DNA of 64,000 nucleotides. Source: Bacillota bacterium. Its GTDB lineage: Bacteria; Bacillota; SHA-98; Ch115; JABLXJ01. The notes beneath the pieces are model-generated. The model searched no databases. It had not been told where the DNA came from and saw only the letters and a program-made list of their open reading frames with translations. The DNA lies in contig JABLXJ010000011.1 in the NCBI GenBank assembly GCA_013178125.1, positions 20,163-84,162 of the forward strand, given 5' to 3'. A program made the translations under genes and the position numbers. Positions 44,334-52,446 of this stretch are shown in pieces (the first letter of the stretch is position 1; each line of letters starts with the position of its first letter).

Positions 44334-45851
44334 TTGTTGGATAGGAGTAATGCGACGCCCTATTATTTGCAGGTTAGAGAGGCTATTCTCAGGGAGATCC
44401 AGGAGGGCAAGTATCGCCCCGGAGATAGGATCCCGGCCGAGATGGAGCTTTGCGATCTTTACGGGGTGAGCAGGCCCACCGTCCGGCAGGCGCTTGATGA
44501 CCTGGTGCATGAGGGACTTTTGCTCCGTGAGAAAGGGCGGGGAACATTTGTAACCGAGAAGGCGCCCTGCGAGCGGGCGCGGCTTACCTTCCTCGCCCCT
44601 GATTACCACGCTGAGCTGATCGGGCGCCCGCTGGCCGAGGAGTACATGAGGGTGCGCGGCGATGTCGAAATCGATGTGCTATCCGCGCCGTATGAGGCGC
44701 TTCCCGAGCGCTTCTACACGGAGTTCATGTATCACGCCGGCAGCATCGACGTAATCATGGTGTCCTTCTCGTTGATGCCCGAGTATGTCCTCGGGGGCAA
44801 GCTCGAGGTGCTGGATCCATATATAGATGAGGCGGGCCTGGATTTCACCGGGGACTACCTTACTGGTCCCGATGGGCGCCCCGTGATAGATCACACCTGC
44901 GCATTTCACATACCCGGCGTCGGTCAAAAGAGGTTCGGTATACCGTTTCAAAACGACGTTTACGTCCTGGCCTACAGGAAGGATCTCTTCGAGAAATACG
45001 GCCTGTCGGTGCCGAGGACGCCGGCCGAATACGTTCAGGCTGCAAAGGCGCTCACCAATTCTGTGGATGAAAGCGGGAGACGGGTCCCCTTCGGGACCGC
45101 GCTCAGCGCCAAGCGCGCCAGGTCCGACTTTGCGGAGGATTTCATAAACTTCCTCAGGGCATTTGGCGGGGATCTTTTTGACAGGGACCTCGTCCCCATC
45201 ATAAATTCACCGGCTGGGCGGAGGGCCCTTGAGTTCTACAAGTCCCTTCTACCTTTCGCCCCGCCTGAGAGCATCAACTATAGCGTATTTGACAGCATAA
45301 GGGCGATGCGGGAAGGCAAGGTGGCCATGTTGATGAACTGGAGTTCCCTCATAGGGAGCCTCGAGGATCCCAACCTTTCTGAGGTGGCCGGCAGGCTGGG
45401 GTATGCGCTTTTCCCTCCCGATTGTCCCCAGGTGGCGGGCTGGGAGCTGGCGATCCCCTATGACTCGCCTCGCAAGGCGGAGGCCTTCGAGTTCATCAAA
45501 TTCGCCACAGGTCCATCTCCAAATGTCGCCAAAGTCTACGCAAACCAGCGCGTCATCCCGTACTGGCGGTCTATTATCCGGGACCTGGCCTTTGTGCAGC
45601 GTAATCCCTGCGCCAGGGTTGTTGAGGAGGCATGGAGGAGGGGGCGAGGCCTGGGGCGTTATAGAGAGAACGTAGCCTTGATGGAGGTTACCTCGCTTTA
45701 TGGTTCACATGCCCTTCTGGGAGTGCTAGATATAGATGAGGCCCTTGAGGAGATGAGCAAGGCCTTCAGCACGCTGATCAAGAGGGATGTGGCTTTCCGG
45801 CGCCTCGTTAACGATAGCAGGCTTCAAGGGCTTTCGCGAGCCACCGGATGA
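44334..45851 (+). CDS. GntR-type DNA-binding domain fused to an ABC solute-binding-protein domain
   Basis: 505-residue predicted regulator. Residues 1-75 are a GntR winged helix (AILREIQEGKYRPGDRIPAE, GVSRPTVRQALDDLVHEG, GRGTFVTEKA). The rest, about residues 80-490, is not UTRA, FCD or a LacI-type domain but a MalE-like family 1 binding-protein fold: FGIPFQNDVYVLAYRKDLFE, MLMNWSSLIGSLEDPN, GWELAIPYDSPRKAEAFEFI. There is no signal peptide, so it should be a cytoplasmic one-component sensor of the imported sugar. TTG 44334 (after CAGGAG) is preferred to ATG 44271, which lies in a regulatory element. It sits between aldolase and dehydrogenase genes and probably controls cluster E. Confidence 0.88.
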   Translation: MLDRSNATPYYLQVREAILREIQEGKYRPGDRIPAEMELCDLYGVSRPTVRQALDDLVHEGLLLREKGRGTFVTEKAPCERARLTFLAPDYHAELIGRPLAEEYMRVRGDVEIDVLSAPYEALPERFYTEFMYHAGSIDVIMVSFSLMPEYVLGGKLEVLDPYIDEAGLDFTGDYLTGPDGRPVIDHTCAFHIPGVGQKRFGIPFQNDVYVLAYRKDLFEKYGLSVPRTPAEYVQAAKALTNSVDESGRRVPFGTALSAKRARSDFAEDFINFLRAFGGDLFDRDLVPIINSPAGRRALEFYKSLLPFAPPESINYSVFDSIRAMREGKVAMLMNWSSLIGSLEDPNLSEVAGRLGYALFPPDCPQVAGWELAIPYDSPRKAEAFEFIKFATGPSPNVAKVYANQRVIPYWRSIIRDLAFVQRNPCARVVEEAWRRGRGLGRYRENVALMEVTSLYGSHALLGVLDIDEALEEMSKAFSTLIKRDVAFRRLVNDSRLQGLSRATG

Positions 45852-46205
45852 CTGCCATGCCTGCTGCATAAGTGACTTCACCAGAGAATCAAGGGAATCC
45901 GGAGAATCCAGAGGATGGAAAGTCGGGCAGGGAACGAGAACAAGAACGGAGCGGTGAGAACAGGGCAAGGAGAACAGAGCCATGCGAACGGAGCGAGAAT
46001 AATGATAATTACATCGAATTGGCATTGAACGAATCAGGGGTTTTGAGCGAATCAGGATATTAGGATGAAATAGGCAACTATACGGATTTATGCTATATGT
46101 GTGCTATACTTATGCTCCATATGCTCCATATGCTCTGTATGCCATGTATGCTATGTAATGGATTCATGGAGATATTCAAATGAATTATATGGGAGGGTTT
46201 AGGCA
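45852..46205 (+). other. Repeat-rich gap before the dehydrogenase gene
   Basis: No gene seen. 45880-46060 is purine-rich with recurring GGAGAATC/AGAACAG words. 46088-46160 is a degenerate tandem array of TATGCTCCA/TATGCTATG-like units. A GGGAGGG ribosome site at 46191-46197 precedes GTG 46206. Confidence 0.5.
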
Positions 46206-47294
46206 GTGAAAGCAGCAATCTTCGAGGCGCCCCGTAAACTGGTTTTCAAAGAGGTAGAGAAGCCCGTCCCAGGAGACTCCGACGTGCTTATCAAGGTCAA
46301 GGCGTGCGGCGTATGCGGCACAGACGTGCATACATTCGAAGGCGAATATATAGATGTGAAAAGTCCATACCCATTCATACCTGGCCATGAGATCGCGGGA
46401 GAGGTCGAGGGGGTTGGCAGCCTGGTGAAGGATTTCAGGCCAGGCGACAAGGTGGCCGTGGATCCGATAATCCCCTGCAACGAGTGCGAGTTCTGCAAGG
46501 CCAAGAAAGGGAACCATTGCCTGAACTTCGGTGGAATAGCGAGCACCCTGCCGGGCGGGTTCGCCGAATACGTAGTTGCGCCTGTAAAGAATGTATATAA
46601 ATTCGAGAATGTGAGCTTTGGTGAAGCAGCCTTCGCCGAGCCGCTCTCGTGTGTGCTTTATGGCCAGCAGAGGGCGGAGATAGGCTTTGGGGATGATGTC
46701 CTGATCATGGGGGCGGGCGCGATCGGGCTGCTGCACCTGCAGCTTGCGCGGCGAGCCGGGGCCGCCAGGGTCGTGGTATCCGATTTGAAACCCGAGAAAC
46801 TCGCCCTTGCGAAGCGGCTGGGGGCGTATGCCGCGGTAATGGGGCGGCGCGTTGATGGCCCTGGCGACGCTGATCATCCTGGTTGGGCTGGTCGCGCCAG
46901 TAACGATCAAGATTCCGGCACCGTGGATGAGGATGAGATTAGAGGGATCGCGCCCCTGGGCTACGATGTAGTCATAGAGGCGACGGGCGTGCCACAGGTA
47001 TTGCAGGCGGCCATGGGCTACTTGAAACCCACCGGGAGGTTGCTTGTTTTCGGGGTCTACCCGCATCATTCGAGCATAACGGTGAACCCATATGAGGTCT
47101 ATCGTCGCGATATCAAGATCATAGGGGTATTCGCCGAGAATAGAACCGTCGGGCCGGCCCTGAAGATGATCGAGCATGGGCTCGTAGAGACAAAATCGTT
47201 GATCGCCAGAACCTTCCCACTCGAGGGCCTGGGCGAAGCTATAAGCATGCTCGCGAGGGGCGAGGCCGGGGGTAAGCTCCAGATCATCTTCTAG
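46206..47294 (+). CDS. Zinc-dependent alcohol/polyol dehydrogenase (MDR family)
   Basis: 362-residue medium-chain dehydrogenase of the sorbitol/threonine dehydrogenase type. Catalytic zinc ligands lie in CGVCGTDVH and PGHEIAGEVEG, structural zinc cysteines in CNECEFCKAKKGNHC, and the NAD fold in GAGAIGLLHLQLA. After VVVSDLKPEKLALAKRLGAY there is an in-frame insertion rich in Asp/Gly (GPGDADHPGWAGRASNDQDS, about 46855-46945) within the cofactor domain. Start is GTG 46206. Probable role: oxidise a polyol or secondary hydroxyl of the imported sugar to a ketose, ahead of the kinase and aldolase of cluster E. Confidence 0.92.
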   Translation: MKAAIFEAPRKLVFKEVEKPVPGDSDVLIKVKACGVCGTDVHTFEGEYIDVKSPYPFIPGHEIAGEVEGVGSLVKDFRPGDKVAVDPIIPCNECEFCKAKKGNHCLNFGGIASTLPGGFAEYVVAPVKNVYKFENVSFGEAAFAEPLSCVLYGQQRAEIGFGDDVLIMGAGAIGLLHLQLARRAGAARVVVSDLKPEKLALAKRLGAYAAVMGRRVDGPGDADHPGWAGRASNDQDSGTVDEDEIRGIAPLGYDVVIEATGVPQVLQAAMGYLKPTGRLLVFGVYPHHSSITVNPYEVYRRDIKIIGVFAENRTVGPALKMIEHGLVETKSLIARTFPLEGLGEAISMLARGEAGGKLQIIF

Positions 47295-47680
47295 CTTCTA
47301 GATTTTAGAGGCTCATCCAGTGGAATCCAATTATGATCCCTTGATAATCTCTGGCATGATGATCCTTGAGGGATGTCGATTGCACAGTCGTGACCTTAGT
47401 CGTGAGTAAGGCAGACAAAATAGCCAGTTAGTTACAGTTAGTTAGATGAACCATGGGTCGATCCGGCCCTCCTTGAAGAGGGGTGGGGCTGGTTATGAAA
47501 ATTGGTCACACGGGAAGGGGGGGATGCTGTAAATAAGTAACCAGTAGGGTTTTCGCATACAATGGTCATCGTAGGGTTTGGTTTTCGCGAGGATCGTATT
47601 CCGTGAAGTATCGTAAAGGAGTTGCAGTCTAAACGGGGGTAAGGTGGCATTGGATTCTGAATAGAATGGAGGGGCTTGGT
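47295..47680 (+). other. Intergenic region upstream of cluster E importer
   Basis: No gene seen. There is a short GTTAGTTACAGTTAGTTAG repeat near 47426-47444 and G-rich runs at 47475-47530. Presumably it holds the importer promoter, but no clear -35/-10 pair is visible to me. GGAGGGG precedes ATG 47681. Confidence 0.35.
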
Positions 47681-49027
47681 ATGAAAACTGTTTCAGCTAT
47701 GCGTATTTCGAAGATTGCGTTCCTCGTAGTCCTGATGCTGCTTACAGTGTCCGTAGTGAGCTATGGGGCCAGCATGCCCAGTGCGGATCAGGCCAAGATC
47801 AACTGGAAGCAGGCCAGCGGCCAGTCCATAAGGATTATGGCGTGCGCGCGGCCGGCAATCACCTATCTGAAGAGCCTTCTGCCGGAATTCGAGGCTCTCA
47901 CGGGGATAAAGGTGACAATCGACGATTATCCCGAGGGCGAATTCTTCAAGAAGATCGTAATCGACCTGTCATCCGGCAAGCCCGTATCCGATGCGTTCAT
48001 GCTCAGCCATGCCTACACCGTCATGTATGCCGAGGGGAAATGGGTGGAGCCGCTGAAGCCCTATCTCGAGAACCCCAAGCTGACGGATGCCGCGTGGTAT
48101 GATTTCAATGATTATCCAAAGGGTTCCCTCCGCGATGCGACCTGGAAGGGCGTCCTGTACGGGGTTCCGATAGCCCCTGACACCCAGATTCTTATGTATA
48201 GGAAGGACCTTTTCAAAAGCAAGGGTCTAGACATTCCGAAGGACATGAACGAGCTTTACCAGGCTGCGGTGAAACTCAATGACCCGCCCAAGATGGCCGG
48301 TATCGTATTGAGGCTGCTGCGCGGGAGCGGCACCCACTGGCCCTGGAATGGCTATGTCCAGAACTACGGCGGGTATTGGATCGACCCTGAGGACAACCCG
48401 CAACTCAATTCCAAGCCGACTATCGAAGCTACCAAGATGTATATAAAGCTCCTGAAGGATGCCGGCCCGGCCGGAGCGGTCAACTACAGCTGGTATGAGT
48501 GCGCCTCCGACTTCCAGCAAGGGAAGGCCGCGATCTTCGGCGGCGATTCCAACATCTTCATGAGCCAGTTCGAGAACCCGAAGGGCTCCGCAGTGGCTGG
48601 CAAGGTCGGCTACGCGATCCTGCCTGCTGCGCCCAACGGCCACCATGCGCCTGCCGCCGGGACCGCGTGGTACTGGGGCATGAGCAGCAAGTCCTCTAAG
48701 AAGATCGCCAGTTGGCTTTTCATCCAGTGGGCTACATCGAAGGAGCTAGCCCTCAAACTCGGGCTCGAGACAACAGAGATAATGAGGAACTCGGTATGGC
48801 AGAGCGAGGCTCTGAGGCAGAAGTACCCGGTTCCCGATTGGATCAAGGCAAGCTCTGAGACCATGAATAAGTTCTCGGCCAGCTATGCGTTCCCGATGGT
48901 GAAGGAGTTCGCTCCGCTGGCGGACATCGCCGAGGTCGCGCTGCAGGAGATCTATCTTGGGAAGATGACGGTCGAAGAGGCAATGGCCGATGCTCAAGCC
49001 AAGAGCCTCAAAGCAATGAGAAAGTAA
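47681..49027 (+). CDS. Extracellular sugar-binding protein of an ABC importer (SBP family 1)
   Basis: 448-residue MalE-type binding protein with Sec signal peptide (KIAFLVVLMLLTVSVVSYGA, no lipobox). GVPIAPDTQILMYRKDLFKS and KAAIFGGDSNIFMSQFENP are family-typical. ATG 47681 is preferred to ATG 47666 because GGAGGGG lies six bases upstream. It has the same general fold as the C-terminal part of the regulator at 44334, whose FGIPFQNDVYVLAYRKDLFE is comparable to its GVPIAPDTQILMYRKDLF, so binder and sensor may recognise related ligands. Served by permeases at 49241 and 50260. Confidence 0.93.
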   Translation: MKTVSAMRISKIAFLVVLMLLTVSVVSYGASMPSADQAKINWKQASGQSIRIMACARPAITYLKSLLPEFEALTGIKVTIDDYPEGEFFKKIVIDLSSGKPVSDAFMLSHAYTVMYAEGKWVEPLKPYLENPKLTDAAWYDFNDYPKGSLRDATWKGVLYGVPIAPDTQILMYRKDLFKSKGLDIPKDMNELYQAAVKLNDPPKMAGIVLRLLRGSGTHWPWNGYVQNYGGYWIDPEDNPQLNSKPTIEATKMYIKLLKDAGPAGAVNYSWYECASDFQQGKAAIFGGDSNIFMSQFENPKGSAVAGKVGYAILPAAPNGHHAPAAGTAWYWGMSSKSSKKIASWLFIQWATSKELALKLGLETTEIMRNSVWQSEALRQKYPVPDWIKASSETMNKFSASYAFPMVKEFAPLADIAEVALQEIYLGKMTVEEAMADAQAKSLKAMRK

Positions 49028-49069
49028 AGTAGCGATAAAGTAGAGTAGCATTTAGCATTATACAGGGTG

Positions 49070-49106
49070 GGCAGGGTGCGAGAGATGATATCTTCCGCAT
49101 CCTGCC
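49070..49106 (+). terminator. GC-rich hairpin between binding-protein and permease genes
   Basis: GGCAGGGTGCG (49070-49080) pairs with CGCATCCTGCC (49096-49106), 11 bp with one G-U pair, and AGAT-GAT-ATCT extends the stem inside the loop. No T run follows. Likely mRNA end protection or partial termination after the binding-protein gene. Confidence 0.55.
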
Positions 49107-49240
49107 AGACCTAAACCTTCTTGCTTGGCAAATACCTTCTTGATTGAGGGGAGGGACGGCGCTCTCCCCGTCCTGGTAGGCGGGGTCTCCAGCGCTGGTT
49201 GAAAATGAAAGGGAGTCAGCTCCAAACCCGGGGGACGGTA

Positions 49241-50119
49241 ATGAAGCCGCTGATAAAGCCCCCTAGCCTTCAGGGGATGCTTATGCTCCCAACTGTGGTC
49301 GTCCTCGGGGTAATATCCATGTTGCCATTCTTCTACAACATATGGATAGGCCTGCATGACTACTACCTTCTTTACCCCCAGGACATGACCTTTATCGGCC
49401 TCAAGAACTATCTTAACATTATTCTCGACCCGAGTTTCTGGTCAGCGCTGGGGAGGACCGTCTACTTCAGCGGTATAGGAGTATCCCTCGAGCTGGCGCT
49501 GGGCATGGGGATAGCCCTGCTCCTCTCCAGGGATTTCCCCGGAAAGGGTGTAATGCTAACTCTCTTGTTGATGCCTATGGTCCTGACCCCGATCGCAGCC
49601 GCCTATATGTGGAGGATAATGTATAGCCCATCTCTTGGCATTATCAATTACCTTTTATCCTTTTTACACATCCGTGGGCTGGAATGGACTGCAGATTATA
49701 ATCTTGCGATCCCATCGCTGATCCTGGTGGATGTCTGGCAATGGACGCCCTTCATGGCCTTGATCCTCTCGGCTGGCCTGATGTCCATGCCTACGGAGCT
49801 TTTCGAGGCGGCTGTCGTAGACGGGGCAACGAGCTGGCAATGTTTCCGTCACCTCATATTGCCTCTCCTCAAGGGCCAGATTATGGTAGCCCTCCTGATC
49901 CGCCTGATCGATTCCCTGAGGACCTTCGATATCATATACGCAATGACTGGTGCGGGCCCGGGACACGCCAGCGAGACATTGAACCTCTACGTCTACTTCA
50001 CCGCCTTTCGCGATCTGGATATGGGTCGCGCCAGCGCGCTGGGCATAGTCTTTCTATTTATCGTGATCGCAGTGTGCACCCTGCTCGTGAGCTGGAGCAG
50101 GATAGAGCTGACGGATTGA
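49241..50119 (+). CDS. Sugar ABC transporter permease (MalF type)
   Basis: 292-residue permease counted from ATG 49241 (GGGGAC ahead); TTG 49199 and ATG 49205 are alternatives that add a short soluble start. Membrane helix MLMLPTVVVLGVISMLPFFY, EAA loop PTELFEAAVVDGATSWQCFR. Part of the cluster E importer with 47681 and 50260. Confidence 0.91.
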   Translation: MKPLIKPPSLQGMLMLPTVVVLGVISMLPFFYNIWIGLHDYYLLYPQDMTFIGLKNYLNIILDPSFWSALGRTVYFSGIGVSLELALGMGIALLLSRDFPGKGVMLTLLLMPMVLTPIAAAYMWRIMYSPSLGIINYLLSFLHIRGLEWTADYNLAIPSLILVDVWQWTPFMALILSAGLMSMPTELFEAAVVDGATSWQCFRHLILPLLKGQIMVALLIRLIDSLRTFDIIYAMTGAGPGHASETLNLYVYFTAFRDLDMGRASALGIVFLFIVIAVCTLLVSWSRIELTD

Positions 50120-50200
50120 ATAAGGACTGGATAAGGATTGGATGGATACCGAATGGATATCGAATGGACATCGAATAGGCACCGAGCGGGGGACTGAGCG
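50120..50200 (+). repeat. Degenerate tandem repeat between permease genes
   Basis: Successive variants of GGATAAGGATTGGAT and ATCGAATGGAC units fill the gap, ending in GAGCGGGGACTGAGCGGGG. It looks like slippage-derived sequence; no gene. Confidence 0.5.
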
Positions 50201-50259
50201 GGGATTGGCCGGAAATTCACTGGGAATTGCCTAGGGGTTAAGGATTAGTTGGAGGGGGT

Positions 50260-51111
50260 ATGAGTCTAATGGCGGCGGGGCAACTCCATAAACGGGAAAA
50301 GCTAAAAGATAGATTGGCTTTTGTGGCTACACTGATCATCACCGTCATAATGCTGTTTCCAATCCTTTGGATGCTCGGCATATCCCTAAAGACACGGATC
50401 GATGCGCTCGCGATGCCGCCAAGGTGGTTCTTCCGGCCAACCCTGGAGAACTATAAGCTGGTGTTTGCCAACAGCGACTTCTTGCATGGCTTCGAGAACA
50501 GCCTCATTATCGCGGTATGCTCGCTCGCCCTGGTCCTGGCGGCTGGTGTGCCGGCTGCATATGCGCTCGCGCGCTTTAAATTCACCAGGAAAAAGGACAT
50601 AGCCTTCTGGATCTTGAGCACCCGCATGGCGCCGCCTGTATCCGTGCTTATCCCGTTTTACCTGATGTTCCGGTCCGTCGGCCTGACCGATACCAAGTTT
50701 GCGCTCGTGATTATGCATGTCACGATAAATCTGGCCCTCGTCATCTGGGTCATGAGGAGCTTCTTCCAGGAGATCCCCAGGGAGCTCGAGGAGGCGGCGC
50801 TCATAGATGGCTGCACGCCCCTGAGCGCTTTCACCCGCATAGTCCTCCCGCTTTCAGCGAACGGGATAGTGGCCACTGCCATCCTGGGCTTTGTATTCTC
50901 CTGGAATGAACTGATGTTTGCCCTCGTCCTCGCCGGCGGGGGCGCAAAGACAGCCCCTGCGTTCGTCTGCAACTATATTTCATACCAGGAAATCATCTGG
51001 GGCCAGCTTGCGGCCTCAGGGGTGATCGTGAGCGTCCCGGTGCTGATCTTCATTGGCATGGTTCAAAAGTACCTGGTGCGCGGCCTTGCCCTGGGGGCGC
51101 TGAAACAATGA
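50260..51111 (+). CDS. Sugar ABC transporter permease (MalG type)
   Basis: 283-residue permease. N-terminal helix FVATLIITVIMLFPILWMLG, EAA loop PRELEEAALIDGCTPLSAFT, C-terminus VQKYLVRGLALGALKQ. A GGAGGGGG box precedes ATG 50260. It completes the cluster E channel. The nearest downstream gene is a URO-D-like protein 76 bases on. Confidence 0.92.
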   Translation: MSLMAAGQLHKREKLKDRLAFVATLIITVIMLFPILWMLGISLKTRIDALAMPPRWFFRPTLENYKLVFANSDFLHGFENSLIIAVCSLALVLAAGVPAAYALARFKFTRKKDIAFWILSTRMAPPVSVLIPFYLMFRSVGLTDTKFALVIMHVTINLALVIWVMRSFFQEIPRELEEAALIDGCTPLSAFTRIVLPLSANGIVATAILGFVFSWNELMFALVLAGGGAKTAPAFVCNYISYQEIIWGQLAASGVIVSVPVLIFIGMVQKYLVRGLALGALKQ

Positions 51112-51187
51112 AGGATTATGTGACGTTAGCGACGAATAGAATCTCCTGGCCGCAGATTTAGATAGATTCAAGGGAGGGGGATGCACC

Positions 51188-52321
51188 GTGAAAACCATGC
51201 GATCCAAGGAGAGGGTCCTCGCTGCCATCAACCATGAGAAGCCTGATCGTATACCAATGGACCTCGGCTCAACGAACTGCACAACGATGACCTTGAAGGC
51301 GTATCAGAATCTCAAGCGGTTCCTCGGTATCAATGCGCCTGACGAGTTGATCATGAAGAACTTCCAGATAGCAGCGATCGACGAAGATATGCTCAACACC
51401 CTCGAGATCGACACCAGGGGCATACACGGCAAGCCTCCGGCCAGGTGGCAGGATATAGTGATCGATGAGAATACCTACATAAGCGAGTGGGGGATCAAGT
51501 ATCACATGCCCGAGGGCGGCCTGTACTACGACATGGTGGAGAACCCCCTTAGGGGCAAGAACATCGAATACCTGGATGAGTTCAAATGGCCCGATCCCGA
51601 GGATCCCGGCCGCATCGAGGGGTTGCGCGAGCGGGCCGCGGCGCTCCACAGGGAGGGCAAGTATGCTATCGTCGGCGACATGATCGAGACGGGGATATTC
51701 GAACCCTGCTGGTACCTGCGGGGGTTCGAGGATTTCTTGATGGACCTCATGATAAACAAGGGGTTCGCGCGGGCCCTGATGAGGAAGATGGTCGATTGCC
51801 AGCTCAGGCGCTACGAGGTATTCCTGGATGCCGTCGGGGAATACCTTGATATCGTGTTTGTGGGGGACGACCTCGCGACCGCTCAGAGCACTATCATGAG
51901 CGCCGACCTCTACCGCGAGATGGTGAAGCCGTTTCAGAAGGAATACTTCGCTGGCATAAAGAGCATGACAAAGGCGAAGTTGCTTTACCATTCCTGCGGG
52001 AATATAATGCCGTTCCTGGATGACCTGGTGGAGATCGGCGTGGACATCCTTGACCCGGTCCAGGTATCGGCGCAGGGGATGGATACAAAGGTCCTAAAGC
52101 AGAAGTGGGGCGATAAGCTCTGCTTCTGGGGCGCGATCGATACATCCTATGTGCTGCCCAAGGGCACCCCGGAGGAGGTTGCCGATGAGGTGCGGCGCAG
52201 GGTGACGGAGCTTGGGCCCGAGGGTTATGTGGTGAACCCGGTTCACGATATCCAGCCTGACGTGCCGCCTGAGAATGTTGTTGCCATGTTTAGAACCGCG
52301 AGGGAAATCGTGTTGCCATAG
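51188..52321 (+). CDS. URO-D superfamily protein, third zinc ligand missing (copy 7)
   Basis: 377-residue URO-D-fold protein (MRSKERVLAAINHEKPDRIP after a short leader). The first ligands are present (H268, C270 in YHSCGNIMP), but the distal cysteine is replaced by V352 in VVNPVHDIQPDVPPEN. GTG 51188 follows GGGAGGGGG. It sits between the cluster E permeases and the PfkB kinase, with a corrinoid protein 2.7 kb downstream in the same direction, the only such partner in the window. Methyl transfer is a reasonable guess from context, weakened by the missing cysteine. Confidence 0.82.
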   Translation: MKTMRSKERVLAAINHEKPDRIPMDLGSTNCTTMTLKAYQNLKRFLGINAPDELIMKNFQIAAIDEDMLNTLEIDTRGIHGKPPARWQDIVIDENTYISEWGIKYHMPEGGLYYDMVENPLRGKNIEYLDEFKWPDPEDPGRIEGLRERAAALHREGKYAIVGDMIETGIFEPCWYLRGFEDFLMDLMINKGFARALMRKMVDCQLRRYEVFLDAVGEYLDIVFVGDDLATAQSTIMSADLYREMVKPFQKEYFAGIKSMTKAKLLYHSCGNIMPFLDDLVEIGVDILDPVQVSAQGMDTKVLKQKWGDKLCFWGAIDTSYVLPKGTPEEVADEVRRRVTELGPEGYVVNPVHDIQPDVPPENVVAMFRTAREIVLP

Positions 52322-52446
52322 TACTTCATTAGTGCTCATGGCTTGATTAGTGCCCATGGCTTGTCCGGCGGCATATAGCGGTATCCCGGGTCCTGGCCGC
52401 GGGTGATCAGTCAGGGTTATCTTCGGGAAAGGTGGATATCGGATTC

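Noticed and set aside
46185..47177. 330-codon open frame on the minus strand
   Set aside because: Fully antisense to the zinc dehydrogenase, which has all zinc and cofactor motifs. High-GC third positions create such shadows.
9614..52321. URO-D genes as haem-biosynthesis hemE
   Set aside because: The N-terminal Arg-rich porphyrin motif is absent, seven copies would be far too many, and none neighbours haem genes.
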